From Hyphomonas sp. CY54-11-8 (GTDB lineage Bacteria; Pseudomonadota; Alphaproteobacteria; Caulobacterales; Hyphomonadaceae), in NCBI RefSeq assembly GCF_000682735.1, contig NZ_AWFD01000012.1, positions 62,001 to 126,000 on the forward strand: a stretch of DNA of 64,000 nucleotides, read 5' to 3'. The notes beneath the pieces are model-generated. The model was not told the origin of the DNA. It saw only the letters and a list, made by a program, of their open reading frames with translations, and made no database searches. The position numbers and the translations under genes were made by a program. Positions 8,838 through 17,773 of this stretch are shown one piece after another. How positions within the stretch are numbered: position 1 is the stretch's first letter; each line of letters opens with the position of its first letter.

Positions 8838-9191
8838 CTGCAGCCTGAAGCAGCCATTCGCATTCAGAAACAGATTGTGTGCGGAAGCCGAATAAAGGAC
8901 CGGGGCGCACATTTCTGCGCGCCCCGTGTCTCCCCCGAGACTGCCCCCGCTCCGGCCAATAAGATGGCCGCGGACCGGTGGTGCCGGGTCTCTGTATCCT
9001 CGCTATCGGTCAGGCCGGGTCCTGTCCAGTTACGGATTGTATCCGTTTATGACAGGGCCAGCGCATGTGACCTCTCCGCAACAATGTGAGGCGGGATTGC
9101 CGGACCACCCAAATTGCGCCACATCCAAGCAATTCGTTAACTTATGGACCATATCTGTTAAGATTGACGAATTGTTTCGGGTGCTGAGCTG
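8838..9191. other. Intergenic region (354 bp) upstream of tipF
   Basis: No convincing gene. It holds a terminator-like hairpin at 8902-8925 and then AT-richer sequence towards tipF. Two TTAA elements with flanking bases like CtrA half-sites occur at 9137-9140 (GTTAAC) and 9158-9161 (GTTAAG), but 17 bp apart rather than the 7 bp of the full TTAA-N7-TTAA site. Cell-cycle control is therefore only a possibility. Confidence 0.4.
8902..8925 (+). terminator. GC-rich hairpin after the lipoprotein gene
   Basis: GGGGCGC and GCGCCCC form a perfect 7-bp stem around a 10-nt loop, 64 bp after the lipoprotein stop codon. No U-run follows, so it may slow or end transcription only with help, or act as a mRNA 3'-end stabiliser. 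Confidence 0.4.
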
Positions 9192-10421
9192 ATGACATTT
9201 TTCTTGTTCCTGCTGTACATCGCAGCCGGCGGCGCGGCTGGATACGCTAGCGCGACCATGCTTCAGCTGGGTCTGCCATTGTCGGTGGGTGCAGGCGTGC
9301 TGACGGCAGCAGTGCTCAGCCAGATTCATGTCCTTGTTTCCAATGGCAGTTCGAAGCGTGAAATCGATGCGCGCATGCAGGCCATCGAGAAAGAGAATCG
9401 CGATTCCGAACGCCGGATGGACGTCATCGAAGCGCGCACCGATGTGGTCGAGGAAACCGTCAAGCACGAGCTGACCGAACGGCGCGATGCGCTGGTTTCC
9501 GAGATGAAACAGCTGGAAAGCCTGATCGACCGCCTGTCGCACAGCTTCGAGAGCCGGCTCGCCGAAACATCGACCAACAAGATCGTCGCGCCGCAGGAAG
9601 ATGCGATTCTTCGCGATGTGCGCGATGCGCTGAAGGATGGCCGTGTGGACCTGCACCTCCAGCCCATCGTTTCGCTGCCCCAGCGCCGGGTCTCGTTCTA
9701 TGAAGGCTTCACCCGCCTGCGCCGTCCGGATGGCTCGCTGATCCTGCCAGCGGAATTCCTGGATGCCGGCCGCCGCGCCAACCTGATGGGGCAGATCGAC
9801 AATTTCACTCTGTTCCGCTGCGTGCAGATCGTGCGCCGCCTGGCAGAACGTGACCGCCGCGTCGGCGTCTTCTGCAACATCGCGGCAAGCTCGCTCGAAG
9901 ATTCGACCTTCTTCCCTCTGTTCCTTGAATTCATGACGGAAAACCGGGATCTCTCCGGCGCGGTCATTTTTGAGATCCGGGCTGACCGGTTCGAGACCCG
10001 TTCGCGCACGATGCGGGACAATATGGACAAGCTGACCGAGCTTGGCTTCCGCTTCTCCATCGATCACGCGCCGGACCTCGGCCTCGACCTGCCGCGGCTC
10101 CAGTCAGCCGGTGTGCGTTTCGTGAAAATGAACGGCGCCGCCCTGATCGACCAGCTGCGCGATCCAGCAGGCCCGCGCCCGGTCTCCTCGATCAATCGCC
10201 GGGTTGATGGCGAGGAAGTCTCCGCCGTGTTCTCCCGCTATGGCATCACCATGGTGGCCGAGAAGATGGAAGACGAGGCGAGCGTCGTCGAAATCCTCGA
10301 ATACGAGATCCCTTACGGTCAGGGCCATGTCTTCGGCGCGCCGCGCCCTATCAAGGCCTCGTTGATGGAAGAGACCGCCCCTCCGCGGGAAATGGTCCAG
10401 CGCCTCACCAATTTCGGCTGA
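9192..10421 (+). CDS. tipF: TipF-like membrane protein with degenerate EAL domain
   Basis: 409 residues: two N-terminal membrane segments (about 1-22 and 27-47), a charged coiled coil (about 55-125), then an EAL-fold domain (about 140-400). This architecture matches Caulobacter TipF, a c-di-GMP-binding protein that marks the new pole for flagellum assembly. The catalytic signatures are altered: EAL is EGF (in YEGFTRLR), the KID position reads KMN, and the loop Glu region reads VAEKMED. The recognisable FCNIAASSLED, EIRADRF and GQGHVFGAPRPI segments remain. It is therefore more likely a receptor than a phosphodiesterase. No flagellar gene is adjacent, so the name rests on architecture. Confidence 0.75.
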   Translation: MTFFLFLLYIAAGGAAGYASATMLQLGLPLSVGAGVLTAAVLSQIHVLVSNGSSKREIDARMQAIEKENRDSERRMDVIEARTDVVEETVKHELTERRDALVSEMKQLESLIDRLSHSFESRLAETSTNKIVAPQEDAILRDVRDALKDGRVDLHLQPIVSLPQRRVSFYEGFTRLRRPDGSLILPAEFLDAGRRANLMGQIDNFTLFRCVQIVRRLAERDRRVGVFCNIAASSLEDSTFFPLFLEFMTENRDLSGAVIFEIRADRFETRSRTMRDNMDKLTELGFRFSIDHAPDLGLDLPRLQSAGVRFVKMNGAALIDQLRDPAGPRPVSSINRRVDGEEVSAVFSRYGITMVAEKMEDEASVVEILEYEIPYGQGHVFGAPRPIKASLMEETAPPREMVQRLTNFG

Positions 10422-10507
10422 GCCCCCTTTTTTCCGGAAGGCAGCTACCCTCAAATCGCCCCAATCCCGGTATTCTCTGTCCTCCTTATCGAAGCGGAGG
10501 ATTGCCT

Positions 10508-10993
10508 ATGCGCGCATTGATTCTGGCGCTCGTTCTCTGGCCCGCGGGCACCGCTCTGGCGGATGTGCAACAAGTCGTCGCGAACCTTCCGGAAGATGTG
10601 GAATTCGAGGCGCCGGCGGCGCTTCAGGACATGGCAGAGGGCCCGGTATGGCTGGATCTCACCGTCGCCCCGCCGCTTGATCCGTCGGTACAGCAAGAAG
10701 ACGGCTCATGGTCCGGTATAGTCTGCGATAGTCATGGCGAAGTCAGCGCGAAGTCGGTCTCAGTCCCCACTGGATCGAACCATTTGCTGCTCGATATCCG
10801 CCCCGGATCGCCAGAGCGGCACGCGGCGAACATGGTCTCCTGCAACTATGCCCCGCAGTATTCAGACGAGACCAGCCTCGGCCATGTGATCCGCATAAAG
10901 GGCTGCTATTTCGCCAATTCGGTATCCATCCCGACCGCCATTCAGTGGATCCTGAACCCGCTGCCGGCCAGCGACTGCAACGCCGGCAATTGA
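10508..10993 (+). CDS. Hypothetical secreted protein
   Basis: A 161-residue protein with a clear signal peptide (MRALILALVLWPAGTALA-D). The ATG at 10508 is chosen because GGAGG ends 8 nt before it; a TTG at 10502 is too close. Four cysteines (in IVCDSH, VSCNYA, KGCYF and SDCNAG) suggest periplasmic disulfides. I do not recognise the family. It lies between tipF and the HAD gene on the same strand, 32 bp before the HAD start. Confidence 0.7.
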   Translation: MRALILALVLWPAGTALADVQQVVANLPEDVEFEAPAALQDMAEGPVWLDLTVAPPLDPSVQQEDGSWSGIVCDSHGEVSAKSVSVPTGSNHLLLDIRPGSPERHAANMVSCNYAPQYSDETSLGHVIRIKGCYFANSVSIPTAIQWILNPLPASDCNAGN

Positions 10994-11025
10994 CCGCGGC
11001 GCCTCTGCAGCCTACCTCGCCGCGC

Positions 11026-11889
11026 ATGACCGCACCGCAATTCCCGCAAGGGCTCTCCGATATCGCCAGCCGCTACGACACGATCCTGTGTGACGTCTGG
11101 GGCGTGATCCACAATGGCCGCAGCGCATTCACCGATGCCTGCGATGCGCTGGTCCGCTTCCGCGAAGGCGGCGGCCATGTCTGCCTCATCACCAATGCTC
11201 CCGTGCCGAAGGCGCAGGTGACGCGCTACTTCAAGCCGCTCGGTGTGCCCGATGCGGCGTTCGATGACTGCGTCTCCTCCGGCGATGCGACGCGCGCGGA
11301 GTTGGCCCGGTTCCAAGGCCAGTCCGTTTGGCGCCTCGGCGCCGATGAGGGCTGGGAACATGACCGCCACCTCTATGAAGGGCTGGATCTGAACTTCGCA
11401 GATGCCGACGAAGCGGACATGCTGCTCTGCATCGGCCTGCGCGACCATGTCGGCGAACATCCCGAAGACTACCGCGAGGAACTTTCCCTCAGCGTCAAAC
11501 GCGGCATTCCCATGATCTGCGCCAATCCGGACAAGCAGGTGCGCGTGGGCGGCCAGCTCTACTGGTGCGCCGGCGCGCTGGCGGATGTGTACGAGGACCT
11601 TGGCGGCAAGGTCATCTATTCCGGCAAGCCCCATCCGCCGATCTACCACCTCGCCATCGAGCGGGTTGAAGCCCTGACGGGCGGCCAGCCGGTCGACCGG
11701 TCGCGCATCCTCTGCATCGGCGACAGCCCCGGCACCGACGTGCGCGGCGCCGGCGTGCAGGGATTCGACAGCCTTTATGTCGGCACCGGCCTCAAGGAGC
11801 ATGGCGAGGATTTCGAAGAGGAAGTCGTCGAACTGCTGGCGGCTTACGGAGAACAGGCGACCTGGGCCATGACGGGCTTAAGGTGGTGA
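11026..11889 (+). CDS. TIGR01459 family HAD-type hydrolase
   Basis: A HAD-superfamily subclass IIA protein (NagD-like) of 287 residues. Motif I reads CDVWGVIHNG: the nucleophilic Asp is present, but the second Asp of a normal DxD is Trp, which is a feature of this alphaproteobacterial family. Motif II lies in LITNAPVPK; the cap and Lys segments include YSGKPHPPIY, and motif IV is ILCIGDSPGTDVRGA. The substrate is unknown. The frame is open upstream to 10945, but that would overlap the preceding secreted-protein gene; the ATG at 11026 fits the family start (GLSDIASRYDTILC follows). Confidence 0.88.
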   Translation: MTAPQFPQGLSDIASRYDTILCDVWGVIHNGRSAFTDACDALVRFREGGGHVCLITNAPVPKAQVTRYFKPLGVPDAAFDDCVSSGDATRAELARFQGQSVWRLGADEGWEHDRHLYEGLDLNFADADEADMLLCIGLRDHVGEHPEDYREELSLSVKRGIPMICANPDKQVRVGGQLYWCAGALADVYEDLGGKVIYSGKPHPPIYHLAIERVEALTGGQPVDRSRILCIGDSPGTDVRGAGVQGFDSLYVGTGLKEHGEDFEEEVVELLAAYGEQATWAMTGLRW

Positions 11890-11945
11890 CGTCCCGCTTT
11901 TAGGCGTGTAACGAAGCCCGTCGAAAGAATCGGAGCATCCCCGGA

Positions 11946-12377
11946 ATGACTGAATTTACCGGCTTCAAATACGAAGACCTCGAAATCGGACAGTCGCACG
12001 AAACCGTGCACGAGATTACTGCCGATGACATCCAGCGCTTTGCGGAAGTCTCGGGCGATTTCAACCCGCTGCATATGTCCGACGAATATGCCGCCACGAC
12101 CATGTTCGAGAAGCGCATCGCGCATGGCGCGCTGACGGCGAGCTATATTTCCGGCATCCTGGGCAACAACCTGCCGGGGCCAGGCGCCGTCTTCGTGGGC
12201 CTGAACATGCGCTTCCGCCGCCCGGTCTATATCGGAGACACCGTCACGGCGCGTGCGACGATTGCCGAGAAGATCGACCGCGGCAACCGCGTCGTCCTCA
12301 AGATCGAATGCATCGTAGATGGCAAGCGGGTCATTACCGGCGACGCCGAAGTGGTTGCGCCGAGCCGGGAGGCCTGA
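11946..12377 (+). CDS. MaoC family dehydratase, (R)-specific enoyl-CoA hydratase-like
   Basis: A 143-residue single hotdog domain of the MaoC/PhaJ type. The hydratase motif FAEVSGDFNPLHMSDEYAA supplies the catalytic Asp and His, followed by RIAHGALTASYISGIL, GPGAVFVGLNMRFRRPVYIGD and IEKIDRGNRVV-like blocks. It probably hydrates 2-enoyl-CoA to (R)-3-hydroxyacyl-CoA. Its stop codon directly abuts the TTG start of ribF, so the two are probably translated from one message. Confidence 0.88.
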   Translation: MTEFTGFKYEDLEIGQSHETVHEITADDIQRFAEVSGDFNPLHMSDEYAATTMFEKRIAHGALTASYISGILGNNLPGPGAVFVGLNMRFRRPVYIGDTVTARATIAEKIDRGNRVVLKIECIVDGKRVITGDAEVVAPSREA

Positions 12378-13301
12378 TTGGCCATTTATGCCGACTACCG
12401 GGGACTGCCCGCCAGCGCGCGGGGAGCCTCGGTTGCGCTCGGCAATTTTGACGGTCTCCACGCCGGCCACAAGGCGGTGATGCAAGCGGCACAGCAGGCG
12501 GGTGGCGGCAAGTTTGCCGTGGCGACCTTCGAGCCGCCGCCCCGCGCCTATTTCCGCCCCAGCGATCCGCCCTTCCGCATCTTCCGGCCCGAGCGGCGCA
12601 ATAACGCCATTCTGGCTGCCGGGGCTGACCTCGTGTTCGAGCTGCCGTTCAATGGCGAAATGGCCTCCATGACGGACGAGGGCTTTGTTCGCGATGTCCT
12701 GGTCGACGGGCTTGGTGTCAACCATGTTTCGGTTGGGTTTGATTTCCGCTTCGGGCGCGGCCGCATGGGCCATGCCCAGCGGCTGGCAAGCCTTGGCCGG
12801 GCGCTGGGTTTTGGCGTCACGATCGTTGACGAAGTGATCGAGCTGGAAGGCAAGGCGTCGTCCACTGCCATCCGTCAGGCCCTTCATGCGGGCGAGCCTG
12901 AAGTGGCGGCTGAACTGCTTGGCACATGGTGGATTGCCGATGGCGTGGTCGAAAGCGGTGAAAAGAACGGCCGCACGCTGGGCTTCCCGACCGCGAACCT
13001 GCATCTCGGCGAACTGATTCATCCGCGCCACGGCATTTATGCCGTGCGGGCGCGGGTCGACCGGCAGGGCGAGTGGCTGGATGGCGTCGCCAATTTCGGG
13101 CGCACGCCCACGACCGGCATCCGCGATCCGCTGCTGGAAACGCATATTTTCGATTTCGACGGCGATCTCTACGGCAAGTGGCTGGAGGTCCAGATGGTGT
13201 CCTTCATCCGGCCCGAGTTGAAGTTCGACAGTCTGGACGCTCTGGTTGAAGCCATGCACGCAGACGCTGCAGAAGCGCGCAAACGGCTCGCGAATCTGTA
13301 G
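12378..13301 (+). CDS. ribF: Bifunctional riboflavin kinase/FAD synthetase
   Basis: Phosphorylates riboflavin to FMN and adenylylates FMN to FAD. The N-terminal nucleotidyltransferase domain has VALGNFDGLHAGHKAV (HxGH) and a second block KASSTAIRQALHAG. The C-terminal flavokinase domain has GRTLGFPTANL, HPRHGIYAVRA, VANFGRTPTTG and LLETHIFDFDGDLYG. The length of 307 residues is normal. The start is a TTG with GGGAGG 5 nt upstream, immediately after the maoC stop; an ATG start would lose part of the conserved N-terminus. Confidence 0.96.
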   Translation: MAIYADYRGLPASARGASVALGNFDGLHAGHKAVMQAAQQAGGGKFAVATFEPPPRAYFRPSDPPFRIFRPERRNNAILAAGADLVFELPFNGEMASMTDEGFVRDVLVDGLGVNHVSVGFDFRFGRGRMGHAQRLASLGRALGFGVTIVDEVIELEGKASSTAIRQALHAGEPEVAAELLGTWWIADGVVESGEKNGRTLGFPTANLHLGELIHPRHGIYAVRARVDRQGEWLDGVANFGRTPTTGIRDPLLETHIFDFDGDLYGKWLEVQMVSFIRPELKFDSLDALVEAMHADAAEARKRLANL

Positions 13302-13386
13302 ATTTTGTTAGATTTACCTCTTTTCATGCCTCCCGGCGCCCGTCATGCTGGCGCCAGACTGGGGACATCAAGAGAGGGAGTTTCCC

Positions 13387-13947
13387 ATGCGTACTTTCCT
13401 TGCCGCTGCAGCTTTTGCCGCTGCCGTATCCATGACCGCTTCGGCGGAAGACTTCAGCGCGGACACGTCACTTGCGGATGACGACCGCGTTGTTCGCAGC
13501 GTGAGTCTTGAAGACCTGAAAGCCATTGCGGTTTCCGAGGGGCACACGATCACGGAAGTCGGCGGCGAGGGCGACGTCTCTGTCCGCGCGACTACTGCGG
13601 ATGGGCTGATCTTTCATCTGATCGGGACAGCGTGCAATTCCGAGTATTCCGACGACTGCCTCGGCATGATGGTCCAGGTCCGCTATGATGACGATGACGA
13701 AGTCACGGATGAGGCCATCAATAATGCCAATCTGTCCTATGCCGCCGTATCGACCTGGTGGGACAAGGACGGTGATACGGTTGGCGTCACGCGCTACCTC
13801 ATCCTCGATGGCGGCCAGCGCATGGAAAACCTGAAGATCAACCTTCAGAACGCGCTCGCGCTCGGCCCGCTCGTCGCCGATGTCATCTGGCCCAGCGACG
13901 ACGAAGACTTGTACGACTGGCTCTACGACGAAGAAGACGACGAGTAA
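13387..13947 (+). CDS. Secreted YbjN domain-containing protein (paralogue 1)
   Basis: 186 residues with a signal peptide (MRTFLAAAAFAAAVSMTASA-ED). GAGAGGGAG precedes the chosen ATG. The mature part resembles YbjN-type proteins: VSLEDLKAIAVSEGHTI, a Cys pair (CNSEYSDDC), LSYAAVSTWWDKDGDTVGVTRYLILDGG, and a helical tail. The C-terminus is strikingly acidic (DDEDLYDWLYDEEDDE). The next gene encodes a divergent paralogue with the same layout. The function of secreted YbjN-like proteins is unknown. Confidence 0.75.
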   Translation: MRTFLAAAAFAAAVSMTASAEDFSADTSLADDDRVVRSVSLEDLKAIAVSEGHTITEVGGEGDVSVRATTADGLIFHLIGTACNSEYSDDCLGMMVQVRYDDDDEVTDEAINNANLSYAAVSTWWDKDGDTVGVTRYLILDGGQRMENLKINLQNALALGPLVADVIWPSDDEDLYDWLYDEEDDE

Positions 13948-14033
13948 TCTGCCCCGGCACTGCCACATTGCTGACATCGAACGTTGGCAATAACATCCCT
14001 AGGTGGGGGCACGTGGCAGTCTGAGGGTGAAGT

Positions 14034-14573
14034 TTGCATAAGGCATTTGCAGCAGCTGTAATGATGGCGCTGGGAAGCGGCAGTGCGCTGGCGCAATTAC
14101 CGGAAGATCCGCCGCGTCTGACTCGTGCGCCCGACGTCATGATCAGCAATGTCCGGCTGGACGATCTTCGCCTGATCGTCGACGAAATGGGCGGCACATT
14201 CCTCGCCGCAGGCCAAAACGACTCCGGGGCGCCCTTTGTGTTTGCCCGCCTGCCGGATGGTCTGACGCTGGGTATTTATACCGTTTGCGCCGACGAAGCC
14301 GCCTCCGATTGCCGGGGCGTCGAATTCATGGCGGCATTCGGGTCTGTCTTGTCCTATGAGCAAGTGACGGAGATCGACCGGGCTTTCAGTGCCGTCTCTG
14401 TCTACAAGGCCGACGCGGATACGGTGAACGTGTCGCGTTATGTGATCCTCGACCGCGGCATTACCTGGGGCAATCTGATCGAGAATGCCGCTGTTTTCGA
14501 TGCGCTCTGCTCGAAAGTGGCCGAGCGTCTTGCCTACGGTCCGCCCCAGTCAACGGCTTCGTCACCCCGCTGA
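14034..14573 (+). CDS. Secreted YbjN domain-containing protein (paralogue 2)
   Basis: 179 residues, starting at TTG (14034) with GAGGGTGA upstream; no ATG would keep the signal peptide (MHKAFAAAVMMALGSGSALA-Q). It matches the preceding gene block for block: NVRLDDLRLIVDEMGG, a Cys pair (CADEAASDC), a FSAVSVYKADADTVNVSRYVILDRG segment, and a helical tail without the acidic end. Probably a tandem duplication followed by divergence. The 86-bp gap to paralogue 1 shows no clear promoter. Confidence 0.68.
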   Translation: MHKAFAAAVMMALGSGSALAQLPEDPPRLTRAPDVMISNVRLDDLRLIVDEMGGTFLAAGQNDSGAPFVFARLPDGLTLGIYTVCADEAASDCRGVEFMAAFGSVLSYEQVTEIDRAFSAVSVYKADADTVNVSRYVILDRGITWGNLIENAAVFDALCSKVAERLAYGPPQSTASSPR

Positions 14574-14751
14574 GGCATCGCCCTAGTGACAGGTTAACCT
14601 CTGCCTGTTAAGGCGCTTGCCGATGGAACGGATATTCACAATTCGAATTAGCCGCCCGGCTGCGCGCTGACCCCACCGAAGGGTCTGGGCCAGGCCGGGA
14701 TTTGCTTTTCTGAGCCCCAAACCTCTCCCAATCCGTTCACACTGAAGATCC

Positions 14752-17730
14752 ATGACCGATTCCCTGACCGACCGAGATTATCGCGACACCCTTTTCCTGC
14801 CCGCGACCGAATTCCCCATGCGCGGCGGCCTGCCCAAGCGTGAGCCTGACTGGATCAAGCGCTGGGATGACCTGAAGCTGTACGAGCGCCTGCGCGTTGA
14901 TGCGAAGGAACGGGGCGCAAAGCCGTGGATCCTCCACGATGGCCCTCCTTACGCGAACGGGCACATCCACCTCGGCACGGCGATGAACAAGATCGTCAAG
15001 GACATCATCGTCCGCTCCCACCAGATGGCGGGCTTCGATGCGGCCTACCTGCCGGGCTGGGACTGCCACGGCCTGCCGATCGAGTGGAAAGTGGAAGAAG
15101 AGTTCCGCTCCAAGGGCAAGACGAAGGACGACGTGCCGCCCGGCGAGTTCCGCGCTGCCTGCCGCGCCTATGCCGAAAAATGGGTCGAGATCCAGGGTAA
15201 GGAATTCCGCAGCCTCGGCATCGAGGGCGAGTGGGACAATCCCTACCTCACCATGAAGTTCGAGAGCGAAGCCTCCATCGTTGGCGAGTTCCTGCGCATG
15301 GCAATGACCGGCTCGCTGGTTCGCGGCGCAAAACCGATCATGTGGTCCCCGGTGGAGCGCACGGCGCTCGCCGAAGCGGAAGTGGAATACCACGACCGCA
15401 AGGTGCCAGTGATCTGGGTGAAGTTCCCGGTTCAGGGCACTGAGGCTTCAGTCGTCATCTGGACGACCACGCCATGGACGATCCCGGCCAACCAGGCTGT
15501 CAGCTACAATCCCGATATCTCCTATGGCCTCTACGAGGTCGAGACAGTGATGAGCGAGGAAGAGCTGGGCTTTGCGCCTTACGCCAAGCCGGGCGAGAAA
15601 CTGTTCCTTGCCGACGCACTGGCTGCGGCCGTCATGGATGGCGCGAAGGTGTCTGCCTACAAACGTCTTGAGGATGTTGATCCCGCGATGCTCGGCAAGC
15701 TCTCCCATCCGCTGCACGCGATGGACCCATTCTTTGCCCACGACATCCCGCTCCTCGCCGGTGAGCACGTCACCGACGATGCCGGTACGGGCTTCGTGCA
15801 CACGGCGCCGGCGCACGGCGAAGACGACTTCAATGTCTGGGTCGAGTCCGGCCACACAACGCAGGAGATCCGCCAGATCGTCGATCCGGATGGTTGCTAC
15901 ACGCCCGACGTGCCGCGCTTTGGCGGCCTCGACATCATCCGCACGAGCGGCAAGAAGCGCGGCGAGCCGGGCAAGGCGAACAATGAAGTGATCGCGGCCC
16001 TCGCCGAGAGCGGCAATCTGTTCGCGCGCGGCATGACGACGATCCGCGATGCGCACTCTTGGCGTTCCAAAGCGCCGGTGATCCGCCGCGCAACGCCGCA
16101 ATGGTTCATCTCGATGGACAAGCCGGGCCCGAACGGAAAGACGCTGCGCGAGAACGCCCTCAAGGCCATCGACGAGACCGAGTTCTTCCCGGCTGCTGGC
16201 CGCAACCGCCTGCGTTCCATGGTCGAAGGCCGTCCGGACTGGCTGATCTCGCGCCAGCGCAACTGGGGCGTGCCGATCACCATCTTCGTCAACAAGTCCG
16301 GCCAGCCGCACACGGCGGCGCTGCCGAAAGAGCAGGCGGATACGCTGAACAACGCCATCAAGACGGCCATCGCAAAGGGCGGCGTCGAAGCCTGGTTCGA
16401 TACGCCGGCAGACGACTTCCTCGGCCCGCTCGGCCTGTCGGCCAATGAGTGGGACAAGGTGACGGACGTGCTCGACGTCTGGTTCGACAGCGGAACCACA
16501 CACGCTTTTGCCCTGCGTGAGCGCGGCATCATCGATCCGGAAACCGGGCAGGCGAACCTCTACATGGAAGGCTCCGACCAGCACCGCGGCTGGTTCCAGT
16601 CATCCTTGCTGGAGTGCTGTGCGACGCGCGGCATGGCGCCTTACAAACAAGTGCTGACACACGGCTTCATCGTCGATGCCGAAGGCAAGAAGATGTCGAA
16701 GTCGATCGGCAACACGATCGAGCCGGAGCAGATCCAGAAACAATACGGGATCGAGATCCTGCGCATCTGGACGGCTTCAGGCGACTATACCGAAGACCTG
16801 CGTATCTCCGATGAAATCATCAAGGGCTCGGTCGAGACCTACCGCAAGCTGCGCAACACGGTGCGCTATCTACTTGGCGCGCTCGACGGCTGGACCGAAG
16901 AGGAGACCATCGAGGCGGAGAAGATGCCGGGTCTCGAGCGCTGGGTGCTGCACCGCCTTGCCGAGCTCGATGCACAGGTGAAGGCCGCCTACAATGTCTA
17001 CGACTTCAAGCGCGTGATGAGTCTGCTCATCAATTTCGCGGGCGTGGACCTGTCGGCCGTCTATTTCGACATCCGCAAAGACAGCCTCTACTGTGACCCG
17101 CGCTTCAGCACGATGGATGCGTGGGACGATGCGACAGCGTTCTATGGCAATCGCCGCCGCGCCGTGCGCACGGTCATGGCCGCTGTCCTTGAGCGCCTGC
17201 TCACCTGGCTCGCGCCGGTAATGCCGTTCACGATGGAAGAGGCCTTCCTCGAAAGCCATCTCAGCGGCAAGGCGGAGTCAGTCCACCTGCTCCTGTTCCC
17301 GGAAACGCCGGAAGGCTGGAAAGACGAGAAGCTTGCAGAACGCTGGGCGAAGATCTTCACTGTCCGCCGTGTCGTCACCGGCGCGCTGGAAGTGGAACGC
17401 CGCGAAAAGCGTATCGGCGCCTCGCTGGAGGCTGCGCCTGTGGTGCACATCGCCGATGAAGAGCTGGTGAAGGCCTTCGAGGGCGAAGACCCAGCCGACC
17501 TGTTCATCACCTCCGGTGCGGAGCTGGTGAACACGCTGGAAGGCAAGGGCGGCGGGTTCACGCTGGACGATACGCCGGGCGTGGTCGTCTATCCGGGAAA
17601 AGCCGAAGGCATCAAATGCCGGCGCAGCTGGAAGTATTTCGACCCGGCCCTCGCCGATCCGGCCTTTCCGGACATTACCCCCCGAGATGCGCTGGCGGTG
17701 AAAGCCTGGGACGCGACGTACGGCGAGTGA
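14752..17730 (+). CDS. ileS: Isoleucyl-tRNA synthetase
   Basis: Charges tRNA-Ile with isoleucine, with a CP1 editing domain that clears valine. A class I synthetase of 992 residues. The HIGH motif is GHIH at residues 70-73 (PYANGHIHLG), and KMSKS is at 647-651. The DCHGLPIE, WTTTPWTIPANQ and editing-site segments are intact, as is the anticodon-binding domain. The C-terminal end reads KCRRSWKYFD...FPDITPRDA, so the Cys pairs of the zinc finger found in E. coli IleRS are mostly lost. It heads an ileS-lspA-lipoprotein run; lspA starts 43 bp downstream. Confidence 0.97.
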   Translation: MTDSLTDRDYRDTLFLPATEFPMRGGLPKREPDWIKRWDDLKLYERLRVDAKERGAKPWILHDGPPYANGHIHLGTAMNKIVKDIIVRSHQMAGFDAAYLPGWDCHGLPIEWKVEEEFRSKGKTKDDVPPGEFRAACRAYAEKWVEIQGKEFRSLGIEGEWDNPYLTMKFESEASIVGEFLRMAMTGSLVRGAKPIMWSPVERTALAEAEVEYHDRKVPVIWVKFPVQGTEASVVIWTTTPWTIPANQAVSYNPDISYGLYEVETVMSEEELGFAPYAKPGEKLFLADALAAAVMDGAKVSAYKRLEDVDPAMLGKLSHPLHAMDPFFAHDIPLLAGEHVTDDAGTGFVHTAPAHGEDDFNVWVESGHTTQEIRQIVDPDGCYTPDVPRFGGLDIIRTSGKKRGEPGKANNEVIAALAESGNLFARGMTTIRDAHSWRSKAPVIRRATPQWFISMDKPGPNGKTLRENALKAIDETEFFPAAGRNRLRSMVEGRPDWLISRQRNWGVPITIFVNKSGQPHTAALPKEQADTLNNAIKTAIAKGGVEAWFDTPADDFLGPLGLSANEWDKVTDVLDVWFDSGTTHAFALRERGIIDPETGQANLYMEGSDQHRGWFQSSLLECCATRGMAPYKQVLTHGFIVDAEGKKMSKSIGNTIEPEQIQKQYGIEILRIWTASGDYTEDLRISDEIIKGSVETYRKLRNTVRYLLGALDGWTEEETIEAEKMPGLERWVLHRLAELDAQVKAAYNVYDFKRVMSLLINFAGVDLSAVYFDIRKDSLYCDPRFSTMDAWDDATAFYGNRRRAVRTVMAAVLERLLTWLAPVMPFTMEEAFLESHLSGKAESVHLLLFPETPEGWKDEKLAERWAKIFTVRRVVTGALEVERREKRIGASLEAAPVVHIADEELVKAFEGEDPADLFITSGAELVNTLEGKGGGFTLDDTPGVVVYPGKAEGIKCRRSWKYFDPALADPAFPDITPRDALAVKAWDATYGE

Positions 17731-17773
17731 CAAAGCCAACCTGCACGGAATCGCTTGATCTGACCGGGACGGG

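Noticed and set aside
9137-9161. Possible CtrA site upstream of tipF
   Set aside because: The TTAA elements are 17 bp apart instead of 7 bp, so only half-sites; reported as a note, not as a site.
10945-11025. Upstream extension of the TIGR01459 HAD gene
   Set aside because: The 27 extra residues overlap the preceding secreted-protein gene, have no family similarity, and the ATG at 11026 fits the usual start.
14590-14615. Possible CtrA site upstream of ileS
   Set aside because: GTTAAC and GTTAAG are 10 bp apart, not the 7-bp spacing of the consensus, and ileS is not an expected target.
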